Assembly (NCBI RefSeq): GCF_014652935.1
Contig: NZ_BMZT01000014.1
Span: 629 to 45,165 of the forward strand
Source of the DNA: Luteimonas padinae
GTDB taxonomy: Bacteria > Pseudomonadota > Gammaproteobacteria > Xanthomonadales > Xanthomonadaceae
Length of the DNA: 44,537 bases
Reading direction: 5' to 3'
A program made the translations under genes and the position numbers. The notes under the pieces are model-generated. The model searched no databases, was not told where the DNA came from, and saw only the letters and a list, made by a program, of their open reading frames with translations. Below, piece by piece: positions 18,045 through 28,182 of this stretch. Within the stretch, counting starts at the first letter, position 1, and every line of letters starts with the position of its first letter.

Positions 18045-20006
18045 TCAGATTTCCACCTGCGCCCCCAGTTCCACCAGGCGGTTGCCGGGGATGCGGAAGT
18101 ATGCGTTCGCCGGCGCGGCGTTGCGGTGCATCAGCGCGAACAGCTTGTCGCGCCACATCGGCATGCCCACGCGGCGCTTGGCCACCACGGTTTCGCGGCC
18201 GACGAAATAGGTCGTGTCCATCGGATCCAGGTCGAGGCCCTCGAGGTCGCAGGCGCGCATCAGCGCCAGCGGTACGTCGGGCGTGTCCATGAAGCCGAAG
18301 CGCACCGTGACCTTGTAGAAGTCGTCGCCGATCTCGCGCAGCTCCAGTCGACGGTCGCGCGGTGCGTAGGGCACGTCCAGGGTTTCCGCCGTCAGGAACA
18401 GGTTGCGCTCGTGCAGCACCTTGTTGTGCTTGAGGTTGTGCATGAAGGCGTGCGGCACCACGCCCGGGTCGCTGGTCATGAAGATCGCCGTGCCCGGCAC
18501 CCGCACCGGCGGCGCCAGCATCAGCCCGGAGATGAAGGTGTCCAGGCGCAGGCCGTCGGCCTGGACCGCGTCGCGCAGCAGCTGGCGGCCGCGGCGCCAG
18601 GTGCGCAGCATGGTGAACAGCACGATGCCCAGCACCAGCGGGAACCACGCGCCCTGCAGCACCTTGGCACCGTTGGCCACCACGAAGGCGATGTCGATCA
18701 CGAAGAAGCCGACGCAGCAGGGCAGCACCCAGCGCCGCGCCTTGGGCCACAGCGCGCGCGCGACGATCGCCAGCAGCAGCGTGTCGATCAGCATCGTCAT
18801 CGACACCGAGATGCCGTAGGCCGCGGCCAGCGACGACGACGAGCGGAAGCTCAGCACCAGCAGGATCACGATCACCGCCATCGACCAGTTGATCGCCGGG
18901 ATGTAGATCTGGCCGATGGTCTCGCTGGAGGTGTGCTTGATGCGCATGCGCGGGATGTAGCCCAGCTGCATCGCCTGGCGCGCGACGGAAAAGCCGCCGG
19001 TGATCACCGCCTGCGATGCGATCACGGTGGCCGCGGTGGCCAGCAGGATCATCGGCCAGCGCCCCCACTCGGGCACGCCGATGAAGAACGGATTGCGGAT
19101 CGCCGTCGGGTCCTCGAGCACCAGCGCGCCCTGCCCCAGGTAGTTCAGCATCAGCGAGGGCAGCACGAACCAGTACCAGCCCAGCCGGACCGGGCGCGCG
19201 CCGAAGTGGCCCATGTCGGTGTAGATCGCCTCGCCGCCGGTCACCGCCAGCACCACCGCGCCGAGGATGAAGACGCCGCCCCAGCTGTGATCGACGAAGA
19301 AGCGCGCCGCCCACCAGGGATTGATCGCCTTCAGCACCTCGGGCTCGTGGGTGATGTTGAGCACGCCCAGCGCCGCCAGCGACAGGAACCAGAGGATGGT
19401 GATCGGCCCGAACACGCGCCCGACCTTCTCGGTGCCGAAGCGCTGGCTGGCGAACAGCGCCGCCAGCACCAGCACGGTGATCGGCACGATCCAGTCGTGC
19501 AGCTGCGGTGCCACCACCTCCAGCCCCTCGACCGCCGACAGCACCGAGATCGCCGGCGTGATCACCCCGTCGCCGAAGAACAGCGAAGCGCCGAACACGC
19601 CCAGCAGCCCCACCAGGTAGACCGATTTCGACCCGGGCTTCAGGCTGCGCTGCGCCAGCGCCATCAGCGCCATGATGCCGCCCTCGCCCTCGTTGTCGGC
19701 GCGCATGATGATGGTGACGTACTTGAAGGTGACCACCACCGTCAGCGCCCAGAACACCAGCGACAGGATGCCGAGCACCGTGTCGTGGTTGGCGGTCAGC
19801 CCGTAGTGCGGGTTGAACGCCTCGCGCAGGGTGTACAGCGGGCTGGTGCCGATGTCGCCGAAGACCACGCCGACCGCGCCGACCACCAGGCCGAACAGCC
19901 CGACCCTGCCGTGGCCCTGGCCGGACGCCTGCCCCTGCGCGCGGCCGGAGACGTCGCCCTGCCTGCCTTGCGACGCGGCGGAAGGCTGTGGACTGCCTGC
20001 AGACAT
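18045..20006 (-). CDS. kup: Kup-type low-affinity potassium transporter
   Basis: Kup (Trk-independent K+/H+ symporter) is an inner-membrane protein. The 653-residue product is taken from ATG 20006. A ~30-residue Gln/Ser/Gly-rich leader precedes the first helix and the family motif [18 protein letters not shown]. About 12 membrane helices follow (for example [20 protein letters not shown] and [13 protein letters not shown]). The soluble C-terminal domain (~490-653) ends [20 protein letters not shown]. It is 23 bp downstream of ruvA. Confidence 0.97.
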   Translation of the reverse strand: MSAGSPQPSAASQGRQGDVSGRAQGQASGQGHGRVGLFGLVVGAVGVVFGDIGTSPLYTLREAFNPHYGLTANHDTVLGILSLVFWALTVVVTFKYVTIIMRADNEGEGGIMALMALAQRSLKPGSKSVYLVGLLGVFGASLFFGDGVITPAISVLSAVEGLEVVAPQLHDWIVPITVLVLAALFASQRFGTEKVGRVFGPITILWFLSLAALGVLNITHEPEVLKAINPWWAARFFVDHSWGGVFILGAVVLAVTGGEAIYTDMGHFGARPVRLGWYWFVLPSLMLNYLGQGALVLEDPTAIRNPFFIGVPEWGRWPMILLATAATVIASQAVITGGFSVARQAMQLGYIPRMRIKHTSSETIGQIYIPAINWSMAVIVILLVLSFRSSSSLAAAYGISVSMTMLIDTLLLAIVARALWPKARRWVLPCCVGFFVIDIAFVVANGAKVLQGAWFPLVLGIVLFTMLRTWRRGRQLLRDAVQADGLRLDTFISGLMLAPPVRVPGTAIFMTSDPGVVPHAFMHNLKHNKVLHERNLFLTAETLDVPYAPRDRRLELREIGDDFYKVTVRFGFMDTPDVPLALMRACDLEGLDLDPMDTTYFVGRETVVAKRRVGMPMWRDKLFALMHRNAAPANAYFRIPGNRLVELGAQVEI

Positions 20007-20029
20007 GTGGAATCCCGTGGAAGACCGGC

Positions 20030-20620
20030 TCAGCGAAGCGCGGACTGTAGCGCCTTCCGGATGATGGTTTCCGCAGCGTCGCCGTCGGCATGCGCCTGGC
20101 GCGCCATGCGCTGGGCCTCGGCGGGCTTGTAGCCCAGCTGCTGCAGCGCCACGGTCGCCTCCGACAGCGGATCGGCCGGAATGCCGGCCGCGGGCACCGC
20201 CAGCGCCCCGCCCATGATCGCCTCGGCGCGGTCGCGCAGCTCGACCACGATGCGCTCGGCGGTCTTCTTGCCGATGCCGGGGATGCGCGTGAGCGCGGTC
20301 ACGTCGCCGGCCTGCACCAGCCGCGCGAACTCTTCGACGCTGGCCCCGGACAGGATCGCCAGCGCGATCTTCGCGCCGATGCCGGTGACCCGCTGCACGT
20401 CGCGGAACAGGCGCCGCTCGGCCTCGCTCGCGAAGCCGTACAGCGACACCGAATCCTCCTTCTGCGCGTAGTGCGTGAAGAGGGTGACCTCCCTGCCCAG
20501 CACCGGCAGCTCGTAGAAGGTGCTCATCGGCGCCTCCAGCTCGTAGCCGACGCCGTTGACGTCCAGCACCAGCCACGGCGGCGACTTGTGCGCGAGCAGG
20601 CCCCGCAGGCGTCCGATCAT
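20030..20620 (-). CDS. ruvA: Holliday junction DNA-binding protein RuvA
   Basis: RuvA is the tetrameric junction-recognition subunit of RuvAB. The 196-residue product starts [28 protein letters not shown] (OB fold, given here as MIGRLRG and [10 protein letters not shown]). Helix-hairpin-helix segments are [13 protein letters not shown] and [16 protein letters not shown]. The C-terminal domain that touches RuvB is [20 protein letters not shown]. The ATG overlaps the ruvC stop by 4 bp. Confidence 0.98.
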   Translation of the reverse strand: MIGRLRGLLAHKSPPWLVLDVNGVGYELEAPMSTFYELPVLGREVTLFTHYAQKEDSVSLYGFASEAERRLFRDVQRVTGIGAKIALAILSGASVEEFARLVQAGDVTALTRIPGIGKKTAERIVVELRDRAEAIMGGALAVPAAGIPADPLSEATVALQQLGYKPAEAQRMARQAHADGDAAETIIRKALQSALR

Positions 20621-21153
20621 CTCCGGCTCCAGGCCATCCGGGCGTCGATGCCCATGCGCTGCGCGCTGGCGCGGGTGTGGGCGTGGGTGATGGCGATCGC
20701 CAGCGCGTCGGCCGCATCGGCCTGCAGGCGCCCCTTGAGCCCGAGGATGGCGCCGACCATGTGCTGCACCTGGGCCTTGTCGGCCGCGCCCTTGCCGACC
20801 AGGGCCAGCTTCACCTGGCGCGCGCCGTACTCGCTCACCGGCAGGTCGTGCATGACCACCGCGCAGATCGCCGCGCCGCGGGCCTGGCCGAGCTTGAGCG
20901 CGGAATCCGCGTTCTTCGACACGAACACCTGTTCGATCGCGACCTCGTCGGGCCGGTGCTCCTCCAGCACCGCGCGCAAGCCGTCGAGCAGGCGGCGCAA
21001 GCGCTGCGGCAGGTCGCCGGGCACGGCCGCGGCGCCGGCCAGCAGGTCCAGCGGCGCGTGGTACACGTGCGTGGCGCGGCCCGCGGCATCGACGTCGATG
21101 ATGCCGACGCCAGTGCGCTGCGAGCCGGGGTCGATGCCGAGGATCCTGGTCAC
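20617..21153 (-). CDS. ruvC: Holliday junction resolvase RuvC
   Basis: RuvC is a dimeric endonuclease that cuts four-way junctions processed by RuvAB. The 178-residue product has an RNase-H fold. The catalytic acids are D7 in [12 protein letters not shown], the Glu in VAIEQVFV, and the Asp pair in [13 protein letters not shown]. Length matches the family (about 170-180). It begins 9 bp after yebC. Confidence 0.98.
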   Translation of the reverse strand: MTRILGIDPGSQRTGVGIIDVDAAGRATHVYHAPLDLLAGAAAVPGDLPQRLRRLLDGLRAVLEEHRPDEVAIEQVFVSKNADSALKLGQARGAAICAVVMHDLPVSEYGARQVKLALVGKGAADKAQVQHMVGAILGLKGRLQADAADALAIAITHAHTRASAQRMGIDARMAWSRR

Positions 21154-21162
21154 GCCGCCAGT

Positions 21163-21894
21163 CTACGCGTACGCGTCGTCGCCGAGATCGGCGTTCGAGT
21201 ACACGTCCTGCACGTCGTCGAGGTCTTCCAGCCAGCGCAGCAGCTTGACCACCTGCTGCGCGGTCTCGCCTTCGACGGCGATGTCGTTGTCGGCGCGCAT
21301 GGTGACCTCGGCGTGCGCGGCGGGCAGGCCGGCGGCGGCCATGGCGTCGCGCACGGAGGCGAAGTCCTCGGGCGCGGTCAGCACGTCGATGGCGCCATCC
21401 TCCGGATAGACCACCACGTCCTCGGCGCCGGCCTCGATGGCGGCATTGGTCACCGCGTCCTCGTCGGCACCGGCGTCGTAGCGCAGGATGCCCTGCTTGT
21501 TGAACATGAAGGCCACGGAGCCGTCGGTCCCCAGGTTGCCGCCGAACTTGCCGAATGCATGGCGCACGTCGGCCACGGTGCGGACCTTGTTGTCGGTCAG
21601 GCAGTCGACGATCACGGCGACGCCGCCCGGGGCATAGCCCTCGTAGCGGATCTCCTCGTAGTCGACGCCTTCCAGCTCGCCGGTGGCCTTCTTGACCGCA
21701 CGCTCGATCACGTCCTTGGTCATGTTGGCCGACAGGGCCTTGTCGATGGCGCTGCGCAGGCGCGGGTTGCCCCCGGGGTCACCTCCACCAGCGCGCGCGG
21801 AGACCGAGATCTCGCGGATCAGCTTGGTGAAGATCTTCCCGCGACGCGCGTCTTCCGCGTTCTTGCGGGCCTCGATCGAGGGACCCCTGCCCAT
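21163..21894 (-). CDS. yebC: YebC/PmpR family protein
   Basis: The 243-residue product belongs to the YebC/TACO1 family, cytoplasmic proteins described as transcriptional regulators and, more recently, as helpers of translation through proline stretches. The start [20 protein letters not shown] is the Xanthomonas-type N-terminus, rather than MAGHSKW of enterobacteria. Family segments include [52 protein letters not shown] and [11 protein letters not shown]. It sits upstream of ruvC-ruvA as in most gammaproteobacteria. Confidence 0.96.
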   Translation of the reverse strand: MGRGPSIEARKNAEDARRGKIFTKLIREISVSARAGGGDPGGNPRLRSAIDKALSANMTKDVIERAVKKATGELEGVDYEEIRYEGYAPGGVAVIVDCLTDNKVRTVADVRHAFGKFGGNLGTDGSVAFMFNKQGILRYDAGADEDAVTNAAIEAGAEDVVVYPEDGAIDVLTAPEDFASVRDAMAAAGLPAAHAEVTMRADNDIAVEGETAQQVVKLLRWLEDLDDVQDVYSNADLGDDAYA

Positions 21895-21967
21895 GCGTAG
21901 CACCCTTCCTTCAATGCTGGAACGAGCCCGGATTCTACTCCTTCCGGGCGCGCGGGCCGCCGCGGCG

Positions 21968-22669
21968 TCAGCGCGGGAAGCGCCCCTCTCGCAGGAAGCC
22001 GAGCGCCTGCCGCGCGGCCTCGGCGCCGAGGACCAGGCCGGTATGCGAGGCGTCGATGACGACATGGTCGGCCAGCCCCGGGACCCGGGTCTCCTCCAGC
22101 GCCACGGTGCCGTCGTGCACGCCCTCGAAGCGCGCCACCAGCGCGCCCAGGCCGCGCGGGCGGCTGCCGGCGACCATGCCAACCTCGACGCCGGCCGGAA
22201 GCACCGCGCATCCATTCCGCAGCAGGGCCGCGCTGCGCCCGAGGTAGAGCGTGGCCAGGGCGTGCCGCGACATCGTCTTCGCCGCCCCGCTGCCGCACAG
22301 CGGCGTGCCCAGGCAGACCAGGCGCACGACCGGAAGCGTCGGCTCGACGCGCAGCGCCTCCAAAGCCATCAGGCCGCCGAGACTGTGGCCGACGACATGG
22401 GTCGGCGGACCACCACGCAGGCGCTCGCGGACGGCATCCACGGCCGTTGCCGTACTGCCGGCGATGCTGCGGTAGCCGAGCACGCCGGTATCGAAGCCGT
22501 GCGCGCGCAGGCGCGCCGCGAAGCGCTGCATGGACAGCCGCGGCATCCACAGGCCGTGCACGAGGAGGACGCGTGACGCCTGCGGGCCGGCGCCACTGCC
22601 GTGGCCGGTGCCGGTGCCTGGGCCTGAATCGCCGGCAGGCGCCGGAACGGGAGGATCTCCTGCGCGCAT
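21968..22669 (-). CDS. Alpha/beta hydrolase (lipase/PGAP1-like)
   Basis: The 233-residue product starts at ATG 22669 (GAGG 8 nt upstream), with a ~30-residue Gly/Pro-rich leader. The fold begins with VLLVHGLWM (oxyanion region). The nucleophile elbow is GHSLGG in [17 protein letters not shown], and a candidate acid/His pair lies in [20 protein letters not shown] and DASHTGLVL. The pattern resembles lipases and PGAP1-like esterases. No signal peptide is seen, so it is probably cytoplasmic; the substrate is unknown. It follows the GNAT gene by 16 bp. Confidence 0.8.
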   Translation of the reverse strand: MRAGDPPVPAPAGDSGPGTGTGHGSGAGPQASRVLLVHGLWMPRLSMQRFAARLRAHGFDTGVLGYRSIAGSTATAVDAVRERLRGGPPTHVVGHSLGGLMALEALRVEPTLPVVRLVCLGTPLCGSGAAKTMSRHALATLYLGRSAALLRNGCAVLPAGVEVGMVAGSRPRGLGALVARFEGVHDGTVALEETRVPGLADHVVIDASHTGLVLGAEAARQALGFLREGRFPR

Positions 22670-22685
22670 GCGGTCGCCCTCGCGG

Positions 22686-23213
22686 CTACGCGGCCCGCGC
22701 CGCGTCGCGTCGGAGGATGAACTCGCGGTCGCGGGTGGCACCGACGGGAAACAGATACTCGCCCACGCGCTCGAAGCCGCGCCGCGCATAGAAGCGCTGG
22801 GCGCCGAAGTTCTCCGACCACACTCCGATCCACAGCCTGCGCGGGCCATCGCGCTCCAGCCAAGCGATCGCGGTGTCGAACAGCCGCCCACCCCGGCCGC
22901 CACCCTGGTGCGAAGCCAGCAGGTAGAGGCGCTTGAGCTCGCCGTCGCCCGGGGCAACATCGGGATGCGGCAGGCCGCAGGGACCCGCCGCGGCATGGCC
23001 CACCGCCTCGCCAGCGTCCTCCAGCAGCCAGACCGCGTAGTCGGGATGCGACAGGATCACGCGCTGGCGCTCCTCGGCGTAGGCCTCGGCGATGAAGGCG
23101 GCCAGGTCCTCCGGCGGATAGAGATGGCCGAAGGTTTCGGTGAACGTGCGTGCGCAGAGCCGGGACAGGGTCCCGGCGTCCTCGGGCGTGGCGCGGCGGA
23201 TGGTGGGCGACAT
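22686..23213 (-). CDS. GNAT family N-acetyltransferase
   Basis: The ~175-residue product (from ATG 23213, MSPTIRRATPEDA) shows the GNAT fold. The N-terminal RRATPEDAGTLSRL, motif A with acetyl-CoA loop QGGGRGGRLFDTAIAWLE, and motif B WSENFGAQRFYARRGFERVGEYLF are all present. Two further ATGs at 23222 and 23225 are possible starts; GGAG lies 12 nt from the chosen one, so the start is not certain. The acceptor substrate cannot be predicted. Confidence 0.85.
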   Translation of the reverse strand: MSPTIRRATPEDAGTLSRLCARTFTETFGHLYPPEDLAAFIAEAYAEERQRVILSHPDYAVWLLEDAGEAVGHAAAGPCGLPHPDVAPGDGELKRLYLLASHQGGGRGGRLFDTAIAWLERDGPRRLWIGVWSENFGAQRFYARRGFERVGEYLFPVGATRDREFILRRDAARAA

Positions 23214-23294
23214 GGCGCGCATCATCTCCGATCGGACGGGCCGGATGCCGTGGAAGCAGTCATGGCCGCGATGGCGTGTACCGGACACCCCGCT

Positions 23295-23317
23295 ATCGCG
23301 GCTGTCGCCGCTCCTAC
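23295..23317 (-). repeat. Single REP at the aspS stop codon
   Basis: On the minus strand GTAGGAGCGGCGACAGCCGC then GAT is a subtype-1 REP with a variant centre. The TAG of its GTAG head is the aspS stop (23314-23316). No inverted partner is seen nearby. Confidence 0.8.
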
Positions 23318-25083
23318 GGGGCCGGCTGGCCCTTCGGGCGGACGGCGACGTGTACTTCCGCCAGCTGCGCGTCGTCGATCGGCGACGGCGCGCCGGTCAT
23401 CAGGCACTGCGCGGTGGTGGTCTTGGGGAAGGCGATGACGTCGCGGATCGACTCGGTGCCCGCCATCAGCGCGGCGATGCGGTCGATGCCGAAGGCGATG
23501 CCGCCGTGCGGCGGGGCGCCGTACTTCAGCGCGTCGAGCAGGAAGCCGAACTTGGCCTGCTGCTCCTCGGCGCCGATGCCCAGCAGCTCGAACACCGCGG
23601 CCTGCATCTGCGGGCGGTGGATGCGGATCGAACCGCCGCCGATCTCGTTGCCGTTGAGCACCATGTCGTAGCCGCGGCTGGTGGCGGTGCGGGCGTTGGC
23701 GCGCAGGTCGTCGATGTCGTCCACCGCCGGGGCGGTGAAGGGATGGTGGAGCGCGACGTAGCGCTTGGCCTCGTCGTCCCATTCGAACATCGGGAAGTCG
23801 GTGACCCAGAGCGGCTTCCAGCCGTCCTCGACCAGGCCGAAGTCACGGCCGGCCTTCAGGCGCACCGCGCCCATGAAGTCGCTGACGGTGTTGTACGCAC
23901 CCGCGCCGAAGAAGACGATGTCGCCCCTGCCAGCACCGACGTGCGCGAGCAGCGCGGCGAACGCGGCCTCGTCGAAGAACTTCGCCACCGGCGAGTTCAC
24001 CGCGCCGTCCTCGCCGAGCTTCGCGTAGGCCAGGCCCTTGGCGCCGTACTTGGCGGCGTGCGCGGCGTACTCGTCGATCTGCTTGCGGCTCAGCGCCGCG
24101 CCGCCGGGGATGCGCAGCGCGCACACGCGCATGCCGTCCACGCCGGCGGCGTCGGTGAACACCTTGAACTGCGAGTCGCGCACCTGCGCGTCGACGTCCA
24201 CCAGCTCCAGCGCGATGCGCAGGTCGGGCTTGTCGGAGCCGTAGCGGCGCATGGCCTCGGCCCAGGTCATGCGCGGGAAGGCACCGAGCTCGACGCCCAT
24301 CACTTCGCGGAACACGTCACCGATCATCTGCTCGACGGTGTCCTGCACGATCGCCTCGTCCACCCAGGCGAACTCCATGTCGAGCTGGGTGAATTCCAGC
24401 TGGCGGTCGGCGCGCAGGGCCTCGTCGCGGAAGCAGCGCGCGATCTGGTAGTAGCGGTCGAAGCCGGCCATCATCAGGATCTGCTTGAACAGCTGCGGGC
24501 TCTGCGGCAGCGCGTAGAACTCGCCCTCGTGCATGCGCGCCGGCACCAGGAAGTCGCGCGCGCCCTCGGGCGTGGCCTTGGTCAGGATCGGGGTTTCGAT
24601 GTCCTGGAAATCGCGCGCATCCAGCCAGCGGCGCAGCGCCGCGACCAGCTTCGTGCGCGTGCGCATCCGGCGCTGCATCTCCGGGCTGCGCAGGTCGAGG
24701 TAGCGGTATTTCAGGCGGATGTCCTCGCCCGGGTTCTCGTGGTGGTGGAAGGGCAGCGGCTCGGCCTTGTTCAGCACCTCGATCGCGGTCGCGACCACTT
24801 CCACCTGTCCGGTGCGGATCTTCGGGTTCACCGACTCGCGGCGGCGCACGGTGCCGGTCACGCGCAGGCAGTCCTCGTAGCCCACCTTCGCCGCGGTGGC
24901 CACCACGCCGGCGTTGCCCTCGGCGTCCGACGGTTCGGCCACCACCTGGACGATGCCCTCGTGGTCGCGCAGGTCGATGAAGCACAGGCCGCCGAGGTCG
25001 CGGGCGACGTCGGCCCAGCCGCAGAGGGTGACGGTCTGGCCGACCATCGACTCGTCGATCAGGCCGCAGAAATGGGTACGCAT
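23314..25083 (-). CDS. aspS: Aspartyl-tRNA synthetase AspRS
   Basis: This is a class II synthetase that charges tRNA-Asp (and tRNA-Asn in non-discriminating forms; this cannot be decided here). The 589-residue product has an OB-fold anticodon domain ([19 protein letters not shown]), class II motif 2 ([22 protein letters not shown], cited here as [14 protein letters not shown]), a GAD insertion domain at ~285-400 typical of bacterial AspRS, and motif 3 [14 protein letters not shown] near the C-terminus. The stop codon is supplied by a REP element. Confidence 0.98.
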   Translation of the reverse strand: MRTHFCGLIDESMVGQTVTLCGWADVARDLGGLCFIDLRDHEGIVQVVAEPSDAEGNAGVVATAAKVGYEDCLRVTGTVRRRESVNPKIRTGQVEVVATAIEVLNKAEPLPFHHHENPGEDIRLKYRYLDLRSPEMQRRMRTRTKLVAALRRWLDARDFQDIETPILTKATPEGARDFLVPARMHEGEFYALPQSPQLFKQILMMAGFDRYYQIARCFRDEALRADRQLEFTQLDMEFAWVDEAIVQDTVEQMIGDVFREVMGVELGAFPRMTWAEAMRRYGSDKPDLRIALELVDVDAQVRDSQFKVFTDAAGVDGMRVCALRIPGGAALSRKQIDEYAAHAAKYGAKGLAYAKLGEDGAVNSPVAKFFDEAAFAALLAHVGAGRGDIVFFGAGAYNTVSDFMGAVRLKAGRDFGLVEDGWKPLWVTDFPMFEWDDEAKRYVALHHPFTAPAVDDIDDLRANARTATSRGYDMVLNGNEIGGGSIRIHRPQMQAAVFELLGIGAEEQQAKFGFLLDALKYGAPPHGGIAFGIDRIAALMAGTESIRDVIAFPKTTTAQCLMTGAPSPIDDAQLAEVHVAVRPKGQPAP

Positions 25084-25194
25084 GAAAACTCCGGAGTGAC
25101 CGCGCCGCGCGGCAAGCCGGAGATTTTAACGGGTCGGGGCGTGGGAGTCCGGCTCCCGCGTGGCAAGAGCCTCGGCTTCGGGCGGGGGGCGTGT

Positions 25195-25290
25195 CGCTGC
25201 AGAGGGGGTATGGACCGCCGCTGCAGCCATCCATGGCTGAAGCGCCTACCGCGCACGTCCTTGTGCGCTGTCCATACCCCCTCTGCAGCG
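25195..25290. repeat. Structured element A: 21-bp inverted repeat enclosing two hairpins
   Basis: The 21-bp outer arms (25195-25215 and 25270-25290, starting CGCTGCAGAGGGGGTATGG) are perfect complements. Inside lie CAGCCAT-CC-ATGGCTG at 25224-25239 and GCGCAC-N6-GTGCGC at 25251-25268. As single-stranded DNA or RNA this would fold as a three-way junction. Confidence 0.8.
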
Positions 25291-25380
25291 CCCCGCTTCG
25301 CAAGGTTGAAGGGTTCGGCTTCGGTGCGCCCGTCTCTTCCGGAGCGTGGTGGCGGCGCCCGAAGCCGGCGAAGGTGGTGC

Positions 25381-25495
25381 GGGAGGTGGATGGCGGGGGG
25401 AGTGCGGAGAGTGGGCCATGGATGGCCCACGCCCCCGCTTCCAGCCATGGATGGCTGGCGGCGGGGCGGAGCACTCCCCCCGCCAGCCGCCTCCC
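25381..25495. repeat. Structured element B: 25-bp inverted repeat enclosing two hairpins
   Basis: Outer arms 25381-25405 and 25471-25495 match at 23 of 25 positions (GGGAGG-GG-TGGCGGGGGGAGTGC). The interior has GTGGGCCAT-GG-ATGGCCCAC (25411-25430) and CCAGCCAT-GG-ATGGCTGG (25441-25458). It has the same architecture and the same CCAT/ATGG hairpin tips as element A, although the stems differ in sequence. Confidence 0.8.
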
Positions 25496-25673
25496 GCGGC
25501 GCGCACTCTCCCGAAGGACGTCACAGGCTGCGTTCATCCGAAGTGCCCGCCGCCCGGGCCACACTGTCTGGACGCATCGCCGCTTCGAGGACCGGTTTGA
25601 TCGCCCTGCTCCGCCGCATCGCCCGACCCTGCGCCACCCGAACCACCCCGAAGCCGCCCGGGAGCCTCCCGCG

Positions 25674-26957
25674 ATGATCGCGGCCGTCCGGCCACTGGCC
25701 GCCCTGCTCGCCGGCGTGGCCCTGCTGCTCGCGGGCAGCGGCCTGCTGAGCACCCTGCTCGCCGTGCGCGGGCGGATCGAGGGCTATGACGACCAGGTGC
25801 TGGGCCTGGTGATGTCGGCCTATTTCGCCGGTTTCTTCTTCGGCACCTACGCTGCGCCCGGGCTGATCCAGCGCATCGGCCACATCCGTGCCTTCGCCTT
25901 CTATGCCTGCCTGTGCGCCGCCACGGTGCTGCTGCATCCGATCCTCGTCTCGCCCTGGGCCTGGGGGCTGCTGCGGCTGGGTACCGGCGTGGCGCTGGTG
26001 GGGCTGTATACGGTGATCGAGAGCTGGCTGAACGTGCAGGCGCCGCCCGGGCAGCGCAGCCAGGTGTTCGCGGCCTACATGGTGGTGAACCTGTTCGCGC
26101 TGGCCGCCGGCCAGTGGCTGGTTGGCGTGGCCGATCCGGCCGGGTTCGCACTCTTCAGCCTGGTCGCGATCCTGGTCTGCCTGGCGGCGCTGCCGGTCAC
26201 CGCCAGCCGCATGGTCCAGCCGGAGCTGCCCGCCATGCCGCGCCTGGCGCTGAAGGCGCTGTTCCGCGCCGCCCCGGCGGCCACGCTGGGCGCGCTGCTT
26301 GCCGGCATGACGCTGGGCGGCTTCTGGGGCCTGGCGGCGGTGTTCGCCACCCGCCTCGGGCTCGACGTCACCGGCGTGGCGCTGCTGATGAGCACCACCA
26401 TCGTCGGCGGCGCGGCGCTGCAGTGGCCCATCGGCCGCCTGTCCGATGGCGGCGACCGCCGCACCGCTTTGGTCATCGTGTGCTTGCTGGCGGCGGGCGC
26501 GGCGGTGGCGATGATGCTGCCGGCCGGGCAGTCGGGCTGGCCGCTGTACGCGCTGTGCTTCTGCTTCGGTGGACTGGCGTTCGCCATCTATCCGATCTGC
26601 ATGGCCCATCTGCTCGATCACCTGCCGCCCGAGGACACGCTGTCGGCGGGCAGCAGCCTGCTGCTCCTCAACGGCGTGGGTTCGGCGATCGGGCCGGCGG
26701 TGGCGGGCGTGGCGATGACGCGCTACGGCGCCGCGGCGCTGCCGGCGTTCTACGCCGCGACCCTCGTCCTGGTGGCGCTGGTCGCAGGCGGGCGCAGGCT
26801 GCTGCGCCACCGCGACAACAGCCATCCGTCGGTCTTCCACGCGATGCTGCGGACCACGCCGACGGCGATCGAGCTGCTGCCCGAGGTCGACGTCCCGGCG
26901 CCGGACGACGCGCCGGAGTCCGGCGTCATCGCCCCTGGCGCGAGGCCCGCGGCCTGA
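25674..26957 (+). CDS. MFS transporter (YcaD-like)
   Basis: The 427-residue product starts at ATG 25674 with GGGAG about 9-13 nt upstream. In-frame codons further up run through the palindromic elements and are not coding. It has twelve predicted membrane helices in two halves. The first half includes the motif-A-like GTYAAPGLIQRIGHIRAFAF and RLGTGVALVGLYTVIESWLN; the second half includes IGRLSDGGDRRTALV (motif A repeat). The C-terminal ~45 residues are hydrophilic and Pro-rich. YcaD-type carriers are inner-membrane secondary transporters of unknown substrate. It ends 10 bp from the convergent antiporter gene. Confidence 0.88.
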   Translation: MIAAVRPLAALLAGVALLLAGSGLLSTLLAVRGRIEGYDDQVLGLVMSAYFAGFFFGTYAAPGLIQRIGHIRAFAFYACLCAATVLLHPILVSPWAWGLLRLGTGVALVGLYTVIESWLNVQAPPGQRSQVFAAYMVVNLFALAAGQWLVGVADPAGFALFSLVAILVCLAALPVTASRMVQPELPAMPRLALKALFRAAPAATLGALLAGMTLGGFWGLAAVFATRLGLDVTGVALLMSTTIVGGAALQWPIGRLSDGGDRRTALVIVCLLAAGAAVAMMLPAGQSGWPLYALCFCFGGLAFAIYPICMAHLLDHLPPEDTLSAGSSLLLLNGVGSAIGPAVAGVAMTRYGAAALPAFYAATLVLVALVAGGRRLLRHRDNSHPSVFHAMLRTTPTAIELLPEVDVPAPDDAPESGVIAPGARPAA

Positions 26958-26967
26958 AGAATCGCCC

Positions 26968-28182
26968 TCAGGCGGCCGGGGGCCTTTCGCCGTGCGGGGC
27001 GGCAGCGTGCGCCGCGAGCGGCGCCTCGCCGCCCCGCGCCAGCGCCTCGTCTGCCGGATCGACGTCGAACGGGGCCTTCAGCACCAGCGAAGGCAACAGG
27101 GTGTTGATGGCGGTGTAGAGCAGCAGCGCGCCGTAGATCACCGGCGGCAGGTCGAAGCGCTGGTACAGGATGCCGGCCAGCACCAGCGTGAACACCAGGG
27201 TCGGCGCCAGCGCCACAGAGACCTTCAGCGTCCCGGCACGCGCTTCCCGGAACAGCACCCGCCGCTGCAGCCAGACCACGCCGATGCGCAGCGGCAGCAC
27301 CACCATCGTCAGCGCCACGCCCAGCAGCACCGCCTCCCACGACAGCGCCTCGCGCGGGATGCCGGTGCCGGCGTGGAAGAAATAGAACGGCACGAAGAAG
27401 CTGGCGAACAGCCGCAGCGCATGGATGTTGTCGTCCGAGGCCAGGCGCGGCATGCGGATGCGCAGCAGCCTGGCCACCAGGCCGGCGATGAAGGCGCCGA
27501 CCAGGTAGTACACGCCCATGGAATAGGTGACGTAGGCGGCTACCATGCCCACCATCACCAGCAGCGAGAACTCCGAGCCCGGCGCGTGCGGCACCACCCA
27601 GCGCCCCAGCGCCACGAACAGCAGCGGCAGGCCGACCAGCATCGCCACCAGCACGCCGGTGTTGACGCCCATCATCAGCGGGTCGCCGGCCTGCAGCACC
27701 ACGAACAGCGCCGCCAGCGCCAGCAGCTCGCCGGCGATCGCCTTGCTGGTGACCCAGAAGCGCTCGTCCTCGGCCAGCCCCAGGCGTTCGAGCGTGTCGA
27801 GGATGAAGCCGGTTGACGGCGTCAGCAGGGCCAGCGCCAGCAGGGTCGCGGCCTGCCAGCCCAGGTCGAGGTAGCGCCAGGCCAGCCAGGCGGCGCCGGC
27901 CAGCGTCGCGCAGCGCACCAGCAGATGGACCACCAGGGGGCCTGCCCCACGGCGCAGCTCGCGCGGATCGACCTCGAGTCCGGCGAACAGGAACAGCGAG
28001 GAAATCCCCAGTGTCGACAGCAGGATCACCACCGGGTCGTGCACCCGGTCGCCCCAGGCCAGCATCGCCAGCAGGCCGAACAGCAGGCAGGTCAGCGGCG
28101 CCGGCAGCTTCCAGCGTTGCAGCACCCGCGGCACCACCAGCAGGGCGAAGATCAGGATGAGGTAGAGCAGTTCCTGCTTCAT
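26968..28182 (-). CDS. CPA2-type cation/proton antiporter
   Basis: The 404-residue integral membrane protein has 11-12 helices and a short Ala/Pro tail but no TrkA-N/RCK domain. Family segments include LPAPLTCLLFGLLAML, LFLFAGLEVDPRELRRG (conserved in Na+/H+ and K+/H+ exchangers of CPA2), LALLTPSTGFILDTLERLG, and YYLVGAFIAGLVARLL with the Asp-poor core seen in some members. The exchanged ion is not clear. Its start overlaps the FmdB gene by 4 bp, so the two are coupled. Confidence 0.88.
   Translation of the reverse strand: MKQELLYLILIFALLVVPRVLQRWKLPAPLTCLLFGLLAMLAWGDRVHDPVVILLSTLGISSLFLFAGLEVDPRELRRGAGPLVVHLLVRCATLAGAAWLAWRYLDLGWQAATLLALALLTPSTGFILDTLERLGLAEDERFWVTSKAIAGELLALAALFVVLQAGDPLMMGVNTGVLVAMLVGLPLLFVALGRWVVPHAPGSEFSLLVMVGMVAAYVTYSMGVYYLVGAFIAGLVARLLRIRMPRLASDDNIHALRLFASFFVPFYFFHAGTGIPREALSWEAVLLGVALTMVVLPLRIGVVWLQRRVLFREARAGTLKVSVALAPTLVFTLVLAGILYQRFDLPPVIYGALLLYTAINTLLPSLVLKAPFDVDPADEALARGGEAPLAAHAAAPHGERPPAA

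Larger units (their letters stand above)
25084..25673. other. Gene-free interval with two branched palindromic elements
   Basis: The interval lies between divergently oriented aspS and the MFS gene. Frames crossing it are open only because of high GC and have no domain. It contains two structured elements (25195-25290 and 25381-25495, listed separately). The rest presumably holds the promoters of aspS and the MFS gene, none of which I could define. Confidence 0.6.

Noticed and set aside
25191..25673. N-terminal extension of the MFS protein through the palindromic elements
   Set aside because: The translation is a read-out of the inverted repeats. The membrane protein starts properly at 25674.
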